Positions 46,766 to 57,018 of a DNA stretch of 64,000 nucleotides are shown piece by piece. The DNA comes from Delphinapterus leucas. Lineage: Eukaryota; Chordata; Mammalia; Artiodactyla; Monodontidae. The notes under the pieces were generated by a model that was given only the letters and a program-made list of their open reading frames with translations, was not told where the DNA came from and searched no databases. A program made the translations under genes and the position numbers. The stretch covers positions 3,597,792-3,661,791 of the forward strand of contig NW_022098021.1 in assembly GCF_002288925.2 (NCBI RefSeq), given 5' to 3'. Each line of letters begins with the position of its first letter. The stretch's first letter is position 1.

Positions 46766-48015
46766 TAACGGTTTCCTGTTTTTTAAGACTTTACATGTAA
46801 ATACCTTAGCCTGGCTTCTGTGTGACTTGTTAGAAGGTGGTCAGGAAGATCCATGGGCTGGAGCTCCCAGGAGACTCAGAACGGGAGAGGCATCACATTC
46901 CTTTTTCAAGAATGAGTGGTGCTCCAACAGGCAGGAGGTGGTAGAAGGTGGTTCTGGGGAAAAGTGTGAATGGGGAGATCAATTTAGGAAGTGTAGAGGA
47001 TCTTGGTCTTGGTAAAGTCTAAGGGGAGTAACAGGCAGCAGGAAAAAGACGGCCTGGGTTCTCTGTCGGGGTTTTTATGGGAAAGTGTCTTGTCATGATT
47101 TCAGTTTGTGTTTGAATTCAACCATCTTTAATCTCCTCTGTCCTCAAAAAGAGAACTTGAAAGAGTTTATCCAATAACTGCAAGTAGGGTGGGAGCAAGG
47201 ATGTTTGTGGATGATGCTTCAGAGGGAGGAGAGGTGGTGATGAGAGAGGTCCAGAGATGCTGGAAGGAGCCCCGTGATAATGCGAGGCACACGAGAGAGG
47301 AGGGAAGGGGGAGCAGGGCGTGGGGGACACAGAAAATACCACAGGGGGTTATGAGGCAAGGGGTGTCTTCAGAGAAAGTCAGGTTTTCATGGTGGCCCTG
47401 ATGTAGGAATGTAAGAAGTTTAAGATCATTGGAAGATGGCTCCTGCCTGCTCAGGTCTCTGGGCTGAGGGAGGTGGGGAGCGGTCATGGAGGCACAGGTC
47501 GTTCGTGGTGGCAAGAACTTGGCCTTCAGCTCTGTGTGGGAGGTTGAGCTTCACCCCACTGAGCAGTCATGGCCTCTGGTGCTGGATAGATTTCCAAGCC
47601 TAGGGTGGTCATCTTACAATCATGGAAGAGGTTGGGGAGAAAGGGACAGGTACTCCATGATGGGGCTGGCAGCAGCTGGAGGTCGTGGCCAGGAGCCTTG
47701 CTGAGTTGATGGAGTTAAAAGCCCCACTGGGGAGCTGCAGAGCTTACTGGGTTACCTAGACCCAAGGCGCCGAGCGATCACTGCTGGTTCAGCCTCGCGC
47801 CTCCCTCCAGGTGCCGGCTCCTCCCGCTCCCCCGAGAGCAGCGCCTAGGGGTGGGGATGGGCTGTTTGCAGCAGAAGGGCAGGGTTGGGGGAGCCAGCCG
47901 GGGCGAGGCCGCTAGAGCCGCATCCGGGAGACGCCTCCCGGGTTGTGGCTGTCTGCCGGACACGTGTTCTGTGCAGAGAGCTGGAGTCGGAGGTGTCCGT
48001 TGGAACGAGGATGAC
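46766..48015. other. Non-coding interval with a small CpG-rich cluster
   Basis: No gene was recognised. The segment 47764-47965 is GC-rich and dense in CpG. Opposite-strand ORFs there are compositional. Confidence 0.4.
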
Positions 48016-48170
48016 TGTGCAGCAGTGTGGCAGTGGGGTCAGGACCTGAAGTCCAACCTGGGGTTGAGAGCTTGCTCTGCCTCTGCTCTGTGACCTTGGG
48101 CAGGTCACCTAACCCCTCAGGCCAGTTCCTCTTCCCAAGACAAGGAGAATAATTCTCACTCTCCCGACCA
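48016..48170 (+). mobile_element. MIR SINE
   Basis: MIR-like order is visible: TTGAGAGCTTGCTCTGCC, TGTGACCTTGGGCAGGTCAC at about 48090, then AACCCCTCAGGCCAGTTCCT. It is partial. Confidence 0.8.
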
Positions 48171-48216
48171 CTGCAGGCTGACCTGGGGATGAAAGGTGGT
48201 TGGTGTGGAAGCATTT

Positions 48217-48505
48217 ATTTTATTGAAGTCTAGTTGATTTACAGTGTTGTTAATTTCTGCTGTATGGCAAAGTGATTCAGTTATACGTCTATGTACATTT
48301 TCTCTTTGTGTTCTTTTCCATTAAGGTTTATTACAGGATATTGAATATAGTTCCCTGTGCTCTACGGTAGGACCTTGTTGTTTATCCGTTCTCTATATAA
48401 TAGTTTGCATCTGCTAATCCCAACCTCCCACTCCTTCCCTCTCCCGTCCCCCTCCCCCTCGGCAACCACAGGTCTGTTCTGTGTGTGTGTGAGTCTGTTT
48501 CTGTT
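48217..48505 (-). mobile_element. 5'-truncated L1 3' end
   Basis: An antisense L1 3' UTR with GAAGTCTAGTTGATTTACAG, GGATATTGAATATAGTTCCC and a C-rich tract at 48443-48460. The TSD TGGAAGCATTT is at 48206-48216 and 48506-48516. Confidence 0.94.
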
Positions 48506-48516
48506 TGGAAGCATTT

Positions 48517-49139
48517 TATAAGCTGTAACACGTGACGAAAATGCAAGTTATCTATCTGTAAGTTGGGTTGCAGTTGGTAGAGATTTGAGAAGAGGTAATC
48601 CGGTGCAGATGTCTTTACGAGATTCACGATGAATTAATGAGAACATGAATCTAGGGTATGGTAATGGAAAAAAAGTAGACAATAATGGAAAGTGTTCTAG
48701 GAAGAATTTAAAAATTACGCTTGGAAACCAGTTAAGCAATTTGGGGTGGGGGAGGAGGGGTGGGTGAAAGAGAAGGAAGGGTTAGGAAAGATAACAGGAT
48801 TCCAGTTTGAATGACTGAGAGTCTGGGGGTGAAATTAAGTAGAAAGTAATAGTCGTGCAGGGACAGACTGGAAATCTGGCAAGGACCTTGGCTGTGGGCT
48901 TAATGAGTTCCCGGTGCTACTGGGACCTCCTGCCGGACAACGGCAAGAGGATATCCAGCTGTAAGCACAGAGGGACGTTGAGGCTGTGGTTGGGAGCCAA
49001 CCAGCAGAAGCCGTGGAATCGACTGCTGTCGCCGGGGTAGAGGTGCAGCATCAGAAGGCCGGAGACAGACTCCGGGGGGAGATGATGGGATGTGACATCC
49101 TTTGGGGTTAGGGCTTCCTGGATGCATTGGTAGCTTCCT
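48517..49139. other. Non-coding unique interval
   Basis: Purine-rich in part (48740-48790). No gene was recognised. Confidence 0.4.
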
Positions 49140-49326
49140 TTGCTGCCTGAATCCTGGCCCTTGTCACACTTAGCACCACGTGTTCACTTGTGCATATTCC
49201 TGACACACTCTTAATCTGGGAGCAGGGGATTCTGTTCATCTTGGGTACCATCAAATCTTGAACATAAGTTAACTGCCTAGTAGCACACAGTAAGTATTTG
49301 CAAATCTTCTGAATGAATGAATGAAT
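49140..49326 (+). mobile_element. L2 LINE 3' end
   Basis: A diverged L2 tail ends TAGTAGCACACAGTAAGTATTTGC and then CTTCTGAATGAATGAATGAATG. The GAAT-repeat terminus is the L2 hallmark. Confidence 0.75.
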
Positions 49327-49544
49327 GCTCTGAAACTAAGGTGGGGATTGGGAGGGACCATCAAGGGAGGGCAGGGTCCAGGTCACCATCCTGGGCCCCT
49401 TCCAGGTCGAGTGACATTCTCTGAGACCACGTGGTCTTTAGTGTCTTTCTCCCCTGATGCTCTGTAGATGAGAGCACGAACTGTTGATGGTGGATTAGGA
49501 AAAATGAAACCCAGGAGGTCAAGGGGATTAGGGCAGAGTCGGGA

Positions 49545-49845
49545 TTCGTATTTGTAAGCAGGGTCACTGCAGATGGGATCAGTCAAGATGAGGACTTGCT
49601 GGAGGGGTGGGCCCCGTCCTCTTGCGGAGAGATGCGTGTGCACAGGGAGAGCGCGGGCGCAGAGGCCGCAGTCAGCAACCCGCCAGACGGTAGGAAGTGG
49701 CCGGAAGTACCCCCCGCTTCAGGGTTCAGAGGATTCTGGCCCTGTTGACACCTCGAATTCAGACTGCCAGCCAGAGAGTGATTTTCTGTTGTTCAAGCCA
49801 CCTGTTTAGGGTTAGCTGTGGCAGCCTGGGAAGTGATATGGCTAA
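49545..49845 (+). mobile_element. MaLR-type LTR fragment, diverged
   Basis: Landmarks on the plus strand: GTCACTGCAGATGGGATCAG near 49563, GGTGGGCCCCGTCC near 49606, CCTGTTGACACCTCGAATTC near 49741, then GATTTTCTGTTGTTCAAGCC near 49781. It is the same broad class as the LTR at 15860-16259 but older, and no TSD is visible. Its CpG content makes nearby ORFs long. Confidence 0.7.
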
Positions 49846-51735
49846 AGGGACATGGGCATGAAGGTCATGGAGGCCATGCTCCAGGTTCAGAGGACCGTGT
49901 GCAGAGATGGAGGGAAGGAAAGTGCCAAGCGTGGAAAGCTCTAGATGAGGGGCGTGGTCTGCAGCCTCCACGGGTCGTGCCGTTACGAGCTCTGTACCCA
50001 TTTCTCTGAAAGTAAAGTGAGGGGCTCACGTGACCATCACGAAGGTGCCTTCTCCATTCATGGTTTTACTCATCTCAGCTGGCAAGGCCTTTGGGTTCCC
50101 GGCACGTGGCGTTTCTTTGCAGGTTTTATAAAAGGGACTCCGTGCATCTAAATGGGCCTGAGGTCTTCGGGTTGACAGGGTCCAGTGTGCCAGCCGCCCC
50201 CTGGTAATTGTCACTGCAGACAATGTGATCAAACAGCCTTGGGATGTTTTCTCTAAAGAGAGGGAAACAGCTGGTTTTGAAGATGAGCTTGGCCTCAGTG
50301 CTGACGTTTTAAAAGATTCGTCCTGTGTTGGGTGCGGGGTGAAATGTTTGTGTTCCCCTCGCTTAGTGGTTCCTCTAAGTTTCCATGCTTGTGTTTCTTC
50401 CAGAGATGGACAGGTGTGTGGTTCGGGGTAGCAGCGCGGCCGGTGTGCATTCCTGCCGTTCTGGCCGCCGTGGGCTCTGGGCAGTGGCCCTTCTGTTGAG
50501 CCCAGTCGGGGAAGGAAGCCAGCGGGGAGCCCTTCTCGCAGTTTCCAGGGCAGCTCCAGGAGCAGCGGTTTCTCCCGGTGGGAAGAGGGATGTGGTCTAC
50601 TGAAACTGTGGACGGGCCTGCTTCTCCTCCATAGATCCGGCCATTTCATTCCTTCTCTTTTTACCTCCCTCCTGCCTCTTACCAAAACAAAGCAGGCGGC
50701 TCCTTGAGAATACCTCAAAATGATTTACTTGCTGAAAATGTGTGAAAACAGTGATCTAAGATGGCAAGGAAAAAGGAGACCCTCAGCGGTCTGTTCCATT
50801 CCGTGTACTTCTCAGAACAGGGGGGATGAGGGTAAAGCTTTGGGCTGACGCTGGGGATGGGGTCTGGTTCGCCCTCTCACTGATAAAGGGCGAGCCTCTA
50901 CCCAAGTGACTGTGTTTGACTGTAATCGAGGCCAAAAAGAACACTCGGGTCCTTGGCTGAAACGTAGAAGAAAAACACGTCAAACAGAAGCAAAACGACC
51001 ACACGTTGTTCTCAGTGCGTGACTACATGTGCGTAACTGTAGCCTCAGGAAAGCTAATGTTTTGGGGAAGAAACTTATGATTGCCGTTCTTTGTAATTCA
51101 GACTCTATTACAGTAAGAAGCGTCATTGCAGTTTTAATGAAAATGTGGGAAGATTTGGGGAAGCGTTGCTCTCAGGCAGCCACACTGCGTTTCCAAAGTC
51201 GGCCTTCCTAGCCTTCCCTCTTCCTCGTGGTCTGTGGTTAACTGGACCCTCCCTCCACCCTCCTCTCCAAACACCTCACAGGTTTGAGAGATGGTGACCA
51301 GGATGGAGTAAAGCCCCTCCCCGCAGTCTGGCCCTGGGGCCCCATGCGCCCTCCGGATGGAATGGCTGGGTCAGCCTGGCCTGCTCCCCGGCCGCTGTTT
51401 TCCTTAGTTGTGTTGTTGCTGTAATTGGCCACACTTCTCTTCGTCTGTGTTGAAAACTCACAAGAGAGTCATCTTCCCCACCTTCTTTATTGGGGTTATT
51501 TTCTCTGCACAGGGTCCACGGCTGGCGAGGTGATCTGTGCCCGCTGCTTACTTTGTAGGCAAAGCTGTCACCTGGTGGGTTTCTGCAGGGCGACTGATAA
51601 TGTTACACCCTGAGGACTGTTGAACCCGATTGGTTCTCAGCTGCAGGATGTCTTTCCCCAGAGTTCTTGGGCTGCAAGCCCTGCTCTGAGGATTCACGTG
51701 TGTGGATTGGTTGACAGCAGCATTGAAGGTTTTTC
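49846..51735. other. Non-coding interval containing the window's longest ORF
   Basis: The minus-strand frame 50718-50026 is 230 codons. It has no recognisable domain, repeats or signal peptide, and an overlapping plus-strand frame (50385-50603) crosses the same GC-rich DNA. I regard it as probably non-coding. Confidence 0.35.
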
Positions 51736-51740
51736 CCCCG

Positions 51741-52092
51741 GGCTTCCCTGGCGACGCAGTGGTTAAGAATCCGCCTGCCAGTGCAGGGGACACGGGTTCG
51801 AGCCCTGGTCCGGGAAGATCCCACATGCCGCGGAGCAACGAAGCCCGGGCGCCACAACTACTGGGCCTGTGCTCTAGAGCCCGCGAGCTACAACTGTTGA
51901 GCCCGTGTGCCACAACTACTGAAGCCCATGTGCCTAGAGCCTGTGCTCCCCAACAAGAGAAGCCACTGCAGTGAGAAGCCCGCGCACCGCAACGAACAGT
52001 AGCCCCGCTCGCCGCAACTAGAGAAAGCCCGCGTGCAGCAATGAAGACCCAAAGCAGCCAAAAATAAAATAAATGAAATAAAATAAAATAAT
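51741..52092 (+). mobile_element. Long-form CHR SINE
   Basis: A sense-strand longer CHR SINE. The head GGCTTCCCTGGCGACGCAGT is followed by a B-box-like GGTTCGAGCCC at 51796-51806, several CCACAACTACTG modules and a tail of AAATAAAATAAAT units ending at about 52092. The flanking C-run (51735-51739 and about 52097-52103) obscures any TSD. Confidence 0.94.
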
Positions 52093-52220
52093 AAGCTCCC
52101 CCCGCCCCCTGCAGTGGATGGGTGAGTTACTTAAGGGTGGTACTCTCACAGGGCCCGGAGCTCAGGCTGACTTGCTGTCCAGGCCGCTTCCTTCTGCCTG
52201 GTTTCACACATATTAATGAC

Positions 52221-52430
52221 TTTTTTTTTTTTTTTTTTGCGGTACGCGGGCCTCTCACTGTCGTGGCCTCTCCCGTTGCGGAGCACAGGCTCCGGACGCG
52301 CAGGCTCAGCGGCCATGGCTCACGGGCCCAGCCGCTCCGCGGCACGTGGGATCCTCCCGGACCGGGGCACGAACCCGCGTCCCCTGCATCGGCAGACGGA
52401 CTCGCAACCACTGCGCCACCAGGGAAGCCC
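52221..52430 (-). mobile_element. CHR-type SINE (first of a cluster of three)
   Basis: A short-form CHR SINE on the minus strand with a T18 tail complement. It carries GTCGTGG rather than the commoner GTTGTGG. The TSD is not clear. Confidence 0.94.
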
Positions 52431-52472
52431 AACATTTTTTTTTATACCTAACAGTCTTGCCTTGAATTTTAA

Positions 52473-52726
52473 TTTTTTTTTAATATTTATTTATTTTCTT
52501 TAGTTTTGGCCGCATCGGTTCTTAGTGGTGGCACGTGGGATCTTTTCCATACGGTGCGCAGTCTGCTCGGGTTTCTCTCTAGTTGCGGAACGTGGGCTCT
52601 GTATTTTGCGGCACGCGGGCTTATTTGCCCCGCGGCACGTGGGATCTTAGTTCCCTGACCAAGATCGAGCCCGTGTCCCCTGCACTGTAAGGTGGAGTCT
52701 TTACCACTGGTCCGCCAGGGCAGTCC
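52473..52726 (-). mobile_element. tRNA-derived SINE, separate older subfamily
   Basis: Antisense SINE with body TTTTGGCCGCATCGGTTC, GGCACGTGGGATCTTAGTTCC and GACCAAGATCGAGCCC, and head CCGCCAGGG then CAGTCCC. The TSD CTTGCCTTGAATTTTAA/CTTGCCTTGAGTTTTAA (one mismatch) is at 52456-52472 and 52727-52743. Its sequence is clearly distinct from the GCGGTACGCGGG class. Confidence 0.92.
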
Positions 52727-52756
52727 CTTGCCTTGAGTTTTAAAGAAGACATTCTT

Positions 52757-52976
52757 TCTTTTTTCTTTTTTTTTTTTTTTTGCGGTACGCGGGCCTCTCA
52801 CTGTCGTGGCCTCCTCTCCCGTTGCGGAGCACAGGCTCCAGACCCGCAGGCTCAGCGGCCATGGCTCACGGGCCCAGCCGCTCCGCGGCACGTGGGATCT
52901 TCCCGGACCGGGGCACGAACCCGTGTCCCCTGCATCGGCAGGCGGACTCTCAACCACTGCGCCACCAGGGAAGCCC
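52757..52976 (-). mobile_element. CHR-type SINE with 3-bp CCT insertion
   Basis: A short-form CHR SINE on the minus strand. A perfect 15-bp TSD, AAAGAAGACATTCTT, is at 52742-52756 and 52977-52991, immediately next to the preceding SINE. It reads GTCGTGGCCTCCTCTCCC instead of GTTGTGGCCTCTCCC, an insertion shared with the copy at 61790-62001. Confidence 0.95.
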
Positions 52977-52991
52977 AAAGAAGACATTCTT

Positions 52992-53630
52992 ACTGCAACT
53001 AGAGAGAGACTCTGTGGTCATTTGCCATAAAAGGTTTGAAAGCTCTAATAACAGAAGCCATAAAATAAACAAATACTAAACATTAAAGTGATCTCTAAAT
53101 ACTGACTTGGATAGGACAGAAATAGCAAAAGACCATAAACAGAAAGATGACTTGCTAATATTACTATGTGAGGCTATTTTAGTAATGGTGCATAGGGTGA
53201 GACAGCCGAGGAGACGGGTGAAGAGGGAGGCTCGGTGAACATATGGCCCTCGGGTGTGAAGCTGCGTCAGCTGCCACGTCCAAGGGGAGGTTCTGGCGGG
53301 GCGTGTGGATGAGTGATTTCTGCTTCTTCTCTGCATTAGCCCTGTCTCTATGGACTGTGGCTGGCCCTTTGGGTTGTAAGTCTTCTAGACACATGAGATT
53401 CTCAAAATGCTTGATTTGGAAGAAGAGGCATATAGGTCTCCTGGACTGAGTGTGTATTTCTGGATGAATATTGGTGGGTGGCACAGACACTTTGCAATTG
53501 GCCACAGACCCCACCACTCCTTAATGTCAACCGTACTTTTATTACCTGCCTGGTGCCCTGACATCGTTTATCTACATTGGTACCAGAAGTACATTTTCAA
53601 ATTCTTCCCCAACCAGAAGCAAATAGATAG
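52992..53630. other. Non-coding interval
   Basis: No gene was recognised. ORFs overlap on both strands at 53179-53517. Confidence 0.4.
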
Positions 53631-53832
53631 TGGTCTCTTGCGGATCATCATTTCCCACATATTTCTGGTGTTGGTAATTTTTCTTTTATTCTGGAGGACA
53701 GGGTGTAATCTAGCAGAGCTACATAGTGAATTTGAGCCCTTGTGAGTCTTCGGGCTTATTCAATTTGGGAATAACTTAAACCTCTAAAAGCTGTCTTGGA
53801 GGAGTTCATTAGGCTTTGAACTACGTCTGAGA
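53631..53832. repeat. Local direct duplication, copy A
   Basis: This 202-bp segment (TGGTCTCTTGCGGATC to TACGTCTGAGA) recurs as copy B at 54992-55193, in the same orientation and at the same length, with about 10% mismatches. It does not match a repeat family I know. Confidence 0.9.
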
Positions 53833-53853
53833 TAAATTCTATTCGATTTATTT

Positions 53854-54181
53854 AGTTGACCTTTGAACAACGCAGGGGTTAGGGGTGCTGACCCCCATGT
53901 AGTCAAAAATCTATGTATTACTATCTCTGCTTCAAACACAAAGGAATTGATAACTCACCCAAGGGCAGAAAGCTGAAACATTTGGGGTAGAATCAGGACT
54001 CAAAGCCTCGTTCTTTTGATTTCACATATTGTGATCTCTAATGGAACACAAACTTTTCCCCCCAGTTAATTGAAAGATCTGTAAAATGATGAAAAGACAG
54101 GCACTATATTTTTTGGAAAACAATCTCCATATAAGTGGACCCACACAGTTCAAACCCCGTGTTGTTCAAGGGTCAGTTGTA
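53854..54181. mobile_element. Tigger-like DNA transposon with inverted termini
   Basis: The left terminus AGTTGACCTTTGAACAACGC and GGGGTTAGGGGTGCTGACC, and the right terminus CCGTGTTGTTCAAGGGTCAG, form imperfect inverted repeats of the Tigger/TcMar type. TA dinucleotides adjoin both ends (53853-53854 and 54180-54181). The central part resembles ordinary mammalian sequence with a MIR-like phrase. Confidence 0.75.
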
Positions 54182-54991
54182 TTTGTATTTCTCTCTCCAG
54201 CTGTCTTCTGACAGTGGTGGAAAATGAACAGTGAAACGCTCAAAACTCGTGAGAGGAAATAAAACTGGTAAAGGATAGACTAAGAAGGCTTAAGGCCAGG
54301 ATTATAGATTAACCGCCTAATGAGCCCTTCCACGGGTGACATTGATCTGAATGACTGTGTTTAGCAGTGTGGGAAGCTTGTATGTTTCACATTTACGGAG
54401 GGAACAGTCCTGGTATTGAATGATTCGTGTTTCACCTTTTTCGATCTTCCTGGAAACATTTTTGCCGCTAGGTTTCCCTCATTCCCCAAGTGTTGCTAAA
54501 TTAACACAGGCCTTGGAAACCCCTGAACAGTCCTCTCCGTTTGACATACTTCTCTTATTTGTTCTTTTGAACGCGTTGATCTCGAGACAGGCTGCAGCCT
54601 GAGCCTGGATGGTAGCGATCTGATGGATTCCTCCCTGGCTTCGGCTCTGTGGTTGCAGGCCTTCTTCTGGAAAGGCCGTATCAAGTTCGTCCACTGTTGT
54701 GAATGAAAATAATCCGTTGGTGAAAGCACAGAATTAGAAACCTCTTGGTATATTTATTTCCGTGTCTCAAGAATTCTGATTTAAAGCAGACGTTATTTCA
54801 AGTAATGTGAACAGTAGGTCGTTCAGAAGTCTCGGATGAATCAATGTTTTCTTCCCTTCTCTCCAGGAAAATCTATTTAAAGCAAAGGTCAAATCTGGGC
54901 TGGATTTAGAACCTAGTAAATGTAAGTCTGGAGAACAGAGCCGCTTCTCTTTTTTTTATTCTCTACATAGTTTCAAGCACTAGGGACACTC
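54182..54991. other. Non-coding unique interval
   Basis: Sequence between the two duplication copies. No gene was recognised. Confidence 0.4.
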
Positions 54992-55193
54992 TGGTCTCCT
55001 GCAAATCATCATTTCCCACATATTTCTGGTGTTGGTGAGTTTTCTTTTATTCTGGAGGACGGGGGGTAATCTAGCACAGATACCTAGTGAATTTGAGCCC
55101 TCATGAGTCTTCGGGCTTGTTCAATTTGGGAATAACTTAAACCTTTAAAGCTTGTCTTGGAGGAGTTTATTAGGCTTTGAAGTACATCTGAGA
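54992..55193. repeat. Local direct duplication, copy B
   Basis: The partner of 53631-53832. Flanks on both sides differ from those of copy A, so the duplicated block has sharp edges. Confidence 0.9.
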
Positions 55194-55747
55194 AGGATGG
55201 ATCAAGGTACCTCGTGTAATTAACAGGCTCCAAAATTGAACCGTATGTCCACCCGCCCTCCCCTCCCCTCCCCTCATCCCTCTGGCCTTCTCCGCCGTCT
55301 CCATCTCCACAAAGGTCGTCCGGCTGTTGTTGAAGGTGACGGCCCCTTCCACGCCTGGCTTTGTTACCAACCCCCCACCCCGGTATTTCTGCTCCTGACG
55401 TCTTCATCTCCACTCTTCCTCACCCCGGCCTCACCGTGTGTGGCTCTTGGCCCCGCCCCTGGCCCAGACTGCACTCCCCACGCAGGGCTCCCTCCCCTAA
55501 GCCATCCTTTCCCTCGGGAAAGATTGGAGCATATCTGCGGGTCAGTCACCTGAGCCTCGAGAGGTAGCAGTGAGAGCATCAGCGGAGAGGTCCCTCCTCC
55601 CCAGGAGGGCAGATGGTGAGAGGGTCCAGCAGTAAATGGGGAGAAGGTGGGCTTGCTGAGTGCCCCGAGGGTAACACAGGTCCTTGAGCTGAGCCCTGAG
55701 TCAGTTTCCTCATAGGATGCAGAAACTCAGCTTTCTGGAGGGATAAA
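55194..55747. other. Non-coding GC-rich interval with a CCCTC run
   Basis: A short CCCTC tandem run lies at about 55256-55276. ORFs of 105-109 aa on opposite strands overlap, so neither is persuasive. Confidence 0.4.
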
Positions 55748-55985
55748 TTAGGAGTTTGGGATTAACAGAGGCAAACTATTAAATATAGAATGGATAAACA
55801 ACAAGGTCCTACTGTAGGGCACAGGGAACTATGTTCAATATCCTGTGATAAACCATCATGGAAAAGAATGTGAAAAAGAATAGATATATGTATAACTGGA
55901 TCGCTTTGCCGTGCTGTATAGCAGAAATTAACACAATATTCTAAATTAACTATGCTTAAATTAAAACTTTTAAAAGTTAAAAGAA
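55748..55985 (+). mobile_element. 5'-truncated L1 3' end
   Basis: The sense tail GATAAACAACAAGGTCCTAC, GTTCAATATCCTGTGATAAAC and GCAGAAATTAACACAATATTC ends in an AAATTAAAAC-type terminus. No clear TSD remains. Confidence 0.9.
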
Positions 55986-56479
55986 ATTCACCTTTCTTAA
56001 CCCAGGATCTTTCCCCCTCGCCCCAAGCCTAGCTTCCCAGGGGGTGTCTAGGTGTTCCTCCATGGATGCTGATGGGTGAGGACAGGTGTCAGGTTGCAGT
56101 TCCTTTGCAGAGTTGATTCTTTGCTGGGATACCCTTTTGTCCATCGTGAATTCTGCTAAATTTTCCAGTATTAAATTTTCCTCTTTAGTTCTCTTTAAAG
56201 GTTGACAATTATAAACTAATCTCTGGGCTTTGTTTGTTTGTTTGTTTTTTAGTAGTTTGCTCTTGCTCCTTGTTTCTCCCCTGTTAGAATCTATTTCTCT
56301 TTCATTTACGTTATTATTCTTTTTTTTTTTTCACAGCTCTCTGTAATAGTACGTTAAGGAGTGGTGGGGCCTGCGGATAATTGCAAACTGTCTGTCCCAC
56401 CTACCAACATTCACACAGAAGTACATGCTCAGTCTGGTAGACCTGTGCTACTCTTCTGACCAAATCAAGCATTTCCATT
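55986..56479. other. Non-coding interval
   Basis: AT-rich, with a GTTT repeat at 56231-56247. No gene was recognised. Confidence 0.4.
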
Positions 56480-56612
56480 CTTGTGTCCCTGGTAGAAAGC
56501 ATGCTTCTTAAAGACTTGTGGGCAGGGGGGAATCTATTATATCTTTATATCCCCAATACTTTGAGTATCACCTGTATGTAACAGCATAGTATTTGTTGAA
56601 TAGAGTTTAGTA
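56480..56612 (+). mobile_element. L2 LINE 3' fragment
   Basis: A weak L2 tail: GACTTGTGGGCAGGGGGGAAT, CTTTATATCCCCAATACTTTG, then AGTATTTGTTGAATAGAG. It is diverged. Confidence 0.6.
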
Positions 56613-56635
56613 AGGTTAACAAAAATGGTTTGTGA

Positions 56636-56765
56636 TGTGTATATATATATAAAACTATTTGGTATGGTATATTATAGTGTATATAGTATATAAGTATTAT
56701 ATATATATATTTTATATATCATATATGCCAAATATATAATATATAGGATGTATGTATATATTTTT
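56636..56765. repeat. TA-rich low-complexity block
   Basis: Alternating TA/GTAT sequence contains several short self-complementary arms. It is likely unstable in length. Confidence 0.9.
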
Positions 56766-56970
56766 CTCAGAATAGCTTTTCATCTCTTCTTTTAAGCTTT
56801 TAGTACTAAGACTTGGGACCCCCAAAATATATATATAAAGAAGGAAGCTCTCATAGGCACTTTAGAAGTTCCTAACTACATCGAGTATGCCATTTTATTC
56901 GAAGTTTTTAATAGTAAAGTGGACGCTTTATTTTTCCCTATAGAAATGCCATCTGGAAAGCTCTGTGTCT

Positions 56971-56981
56971 GTGTGTGTCTC

Positions 56982-57014
<33 letters not shown>

Positions 57015-57018
57015 GTGT
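56971..57018. repeat. (TG)n microsatellite, interrupted
   Basis: TG repeats are interrupted by TCTCTG and TATG units. The run is probably polymorphic. Confidence 0.93.
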
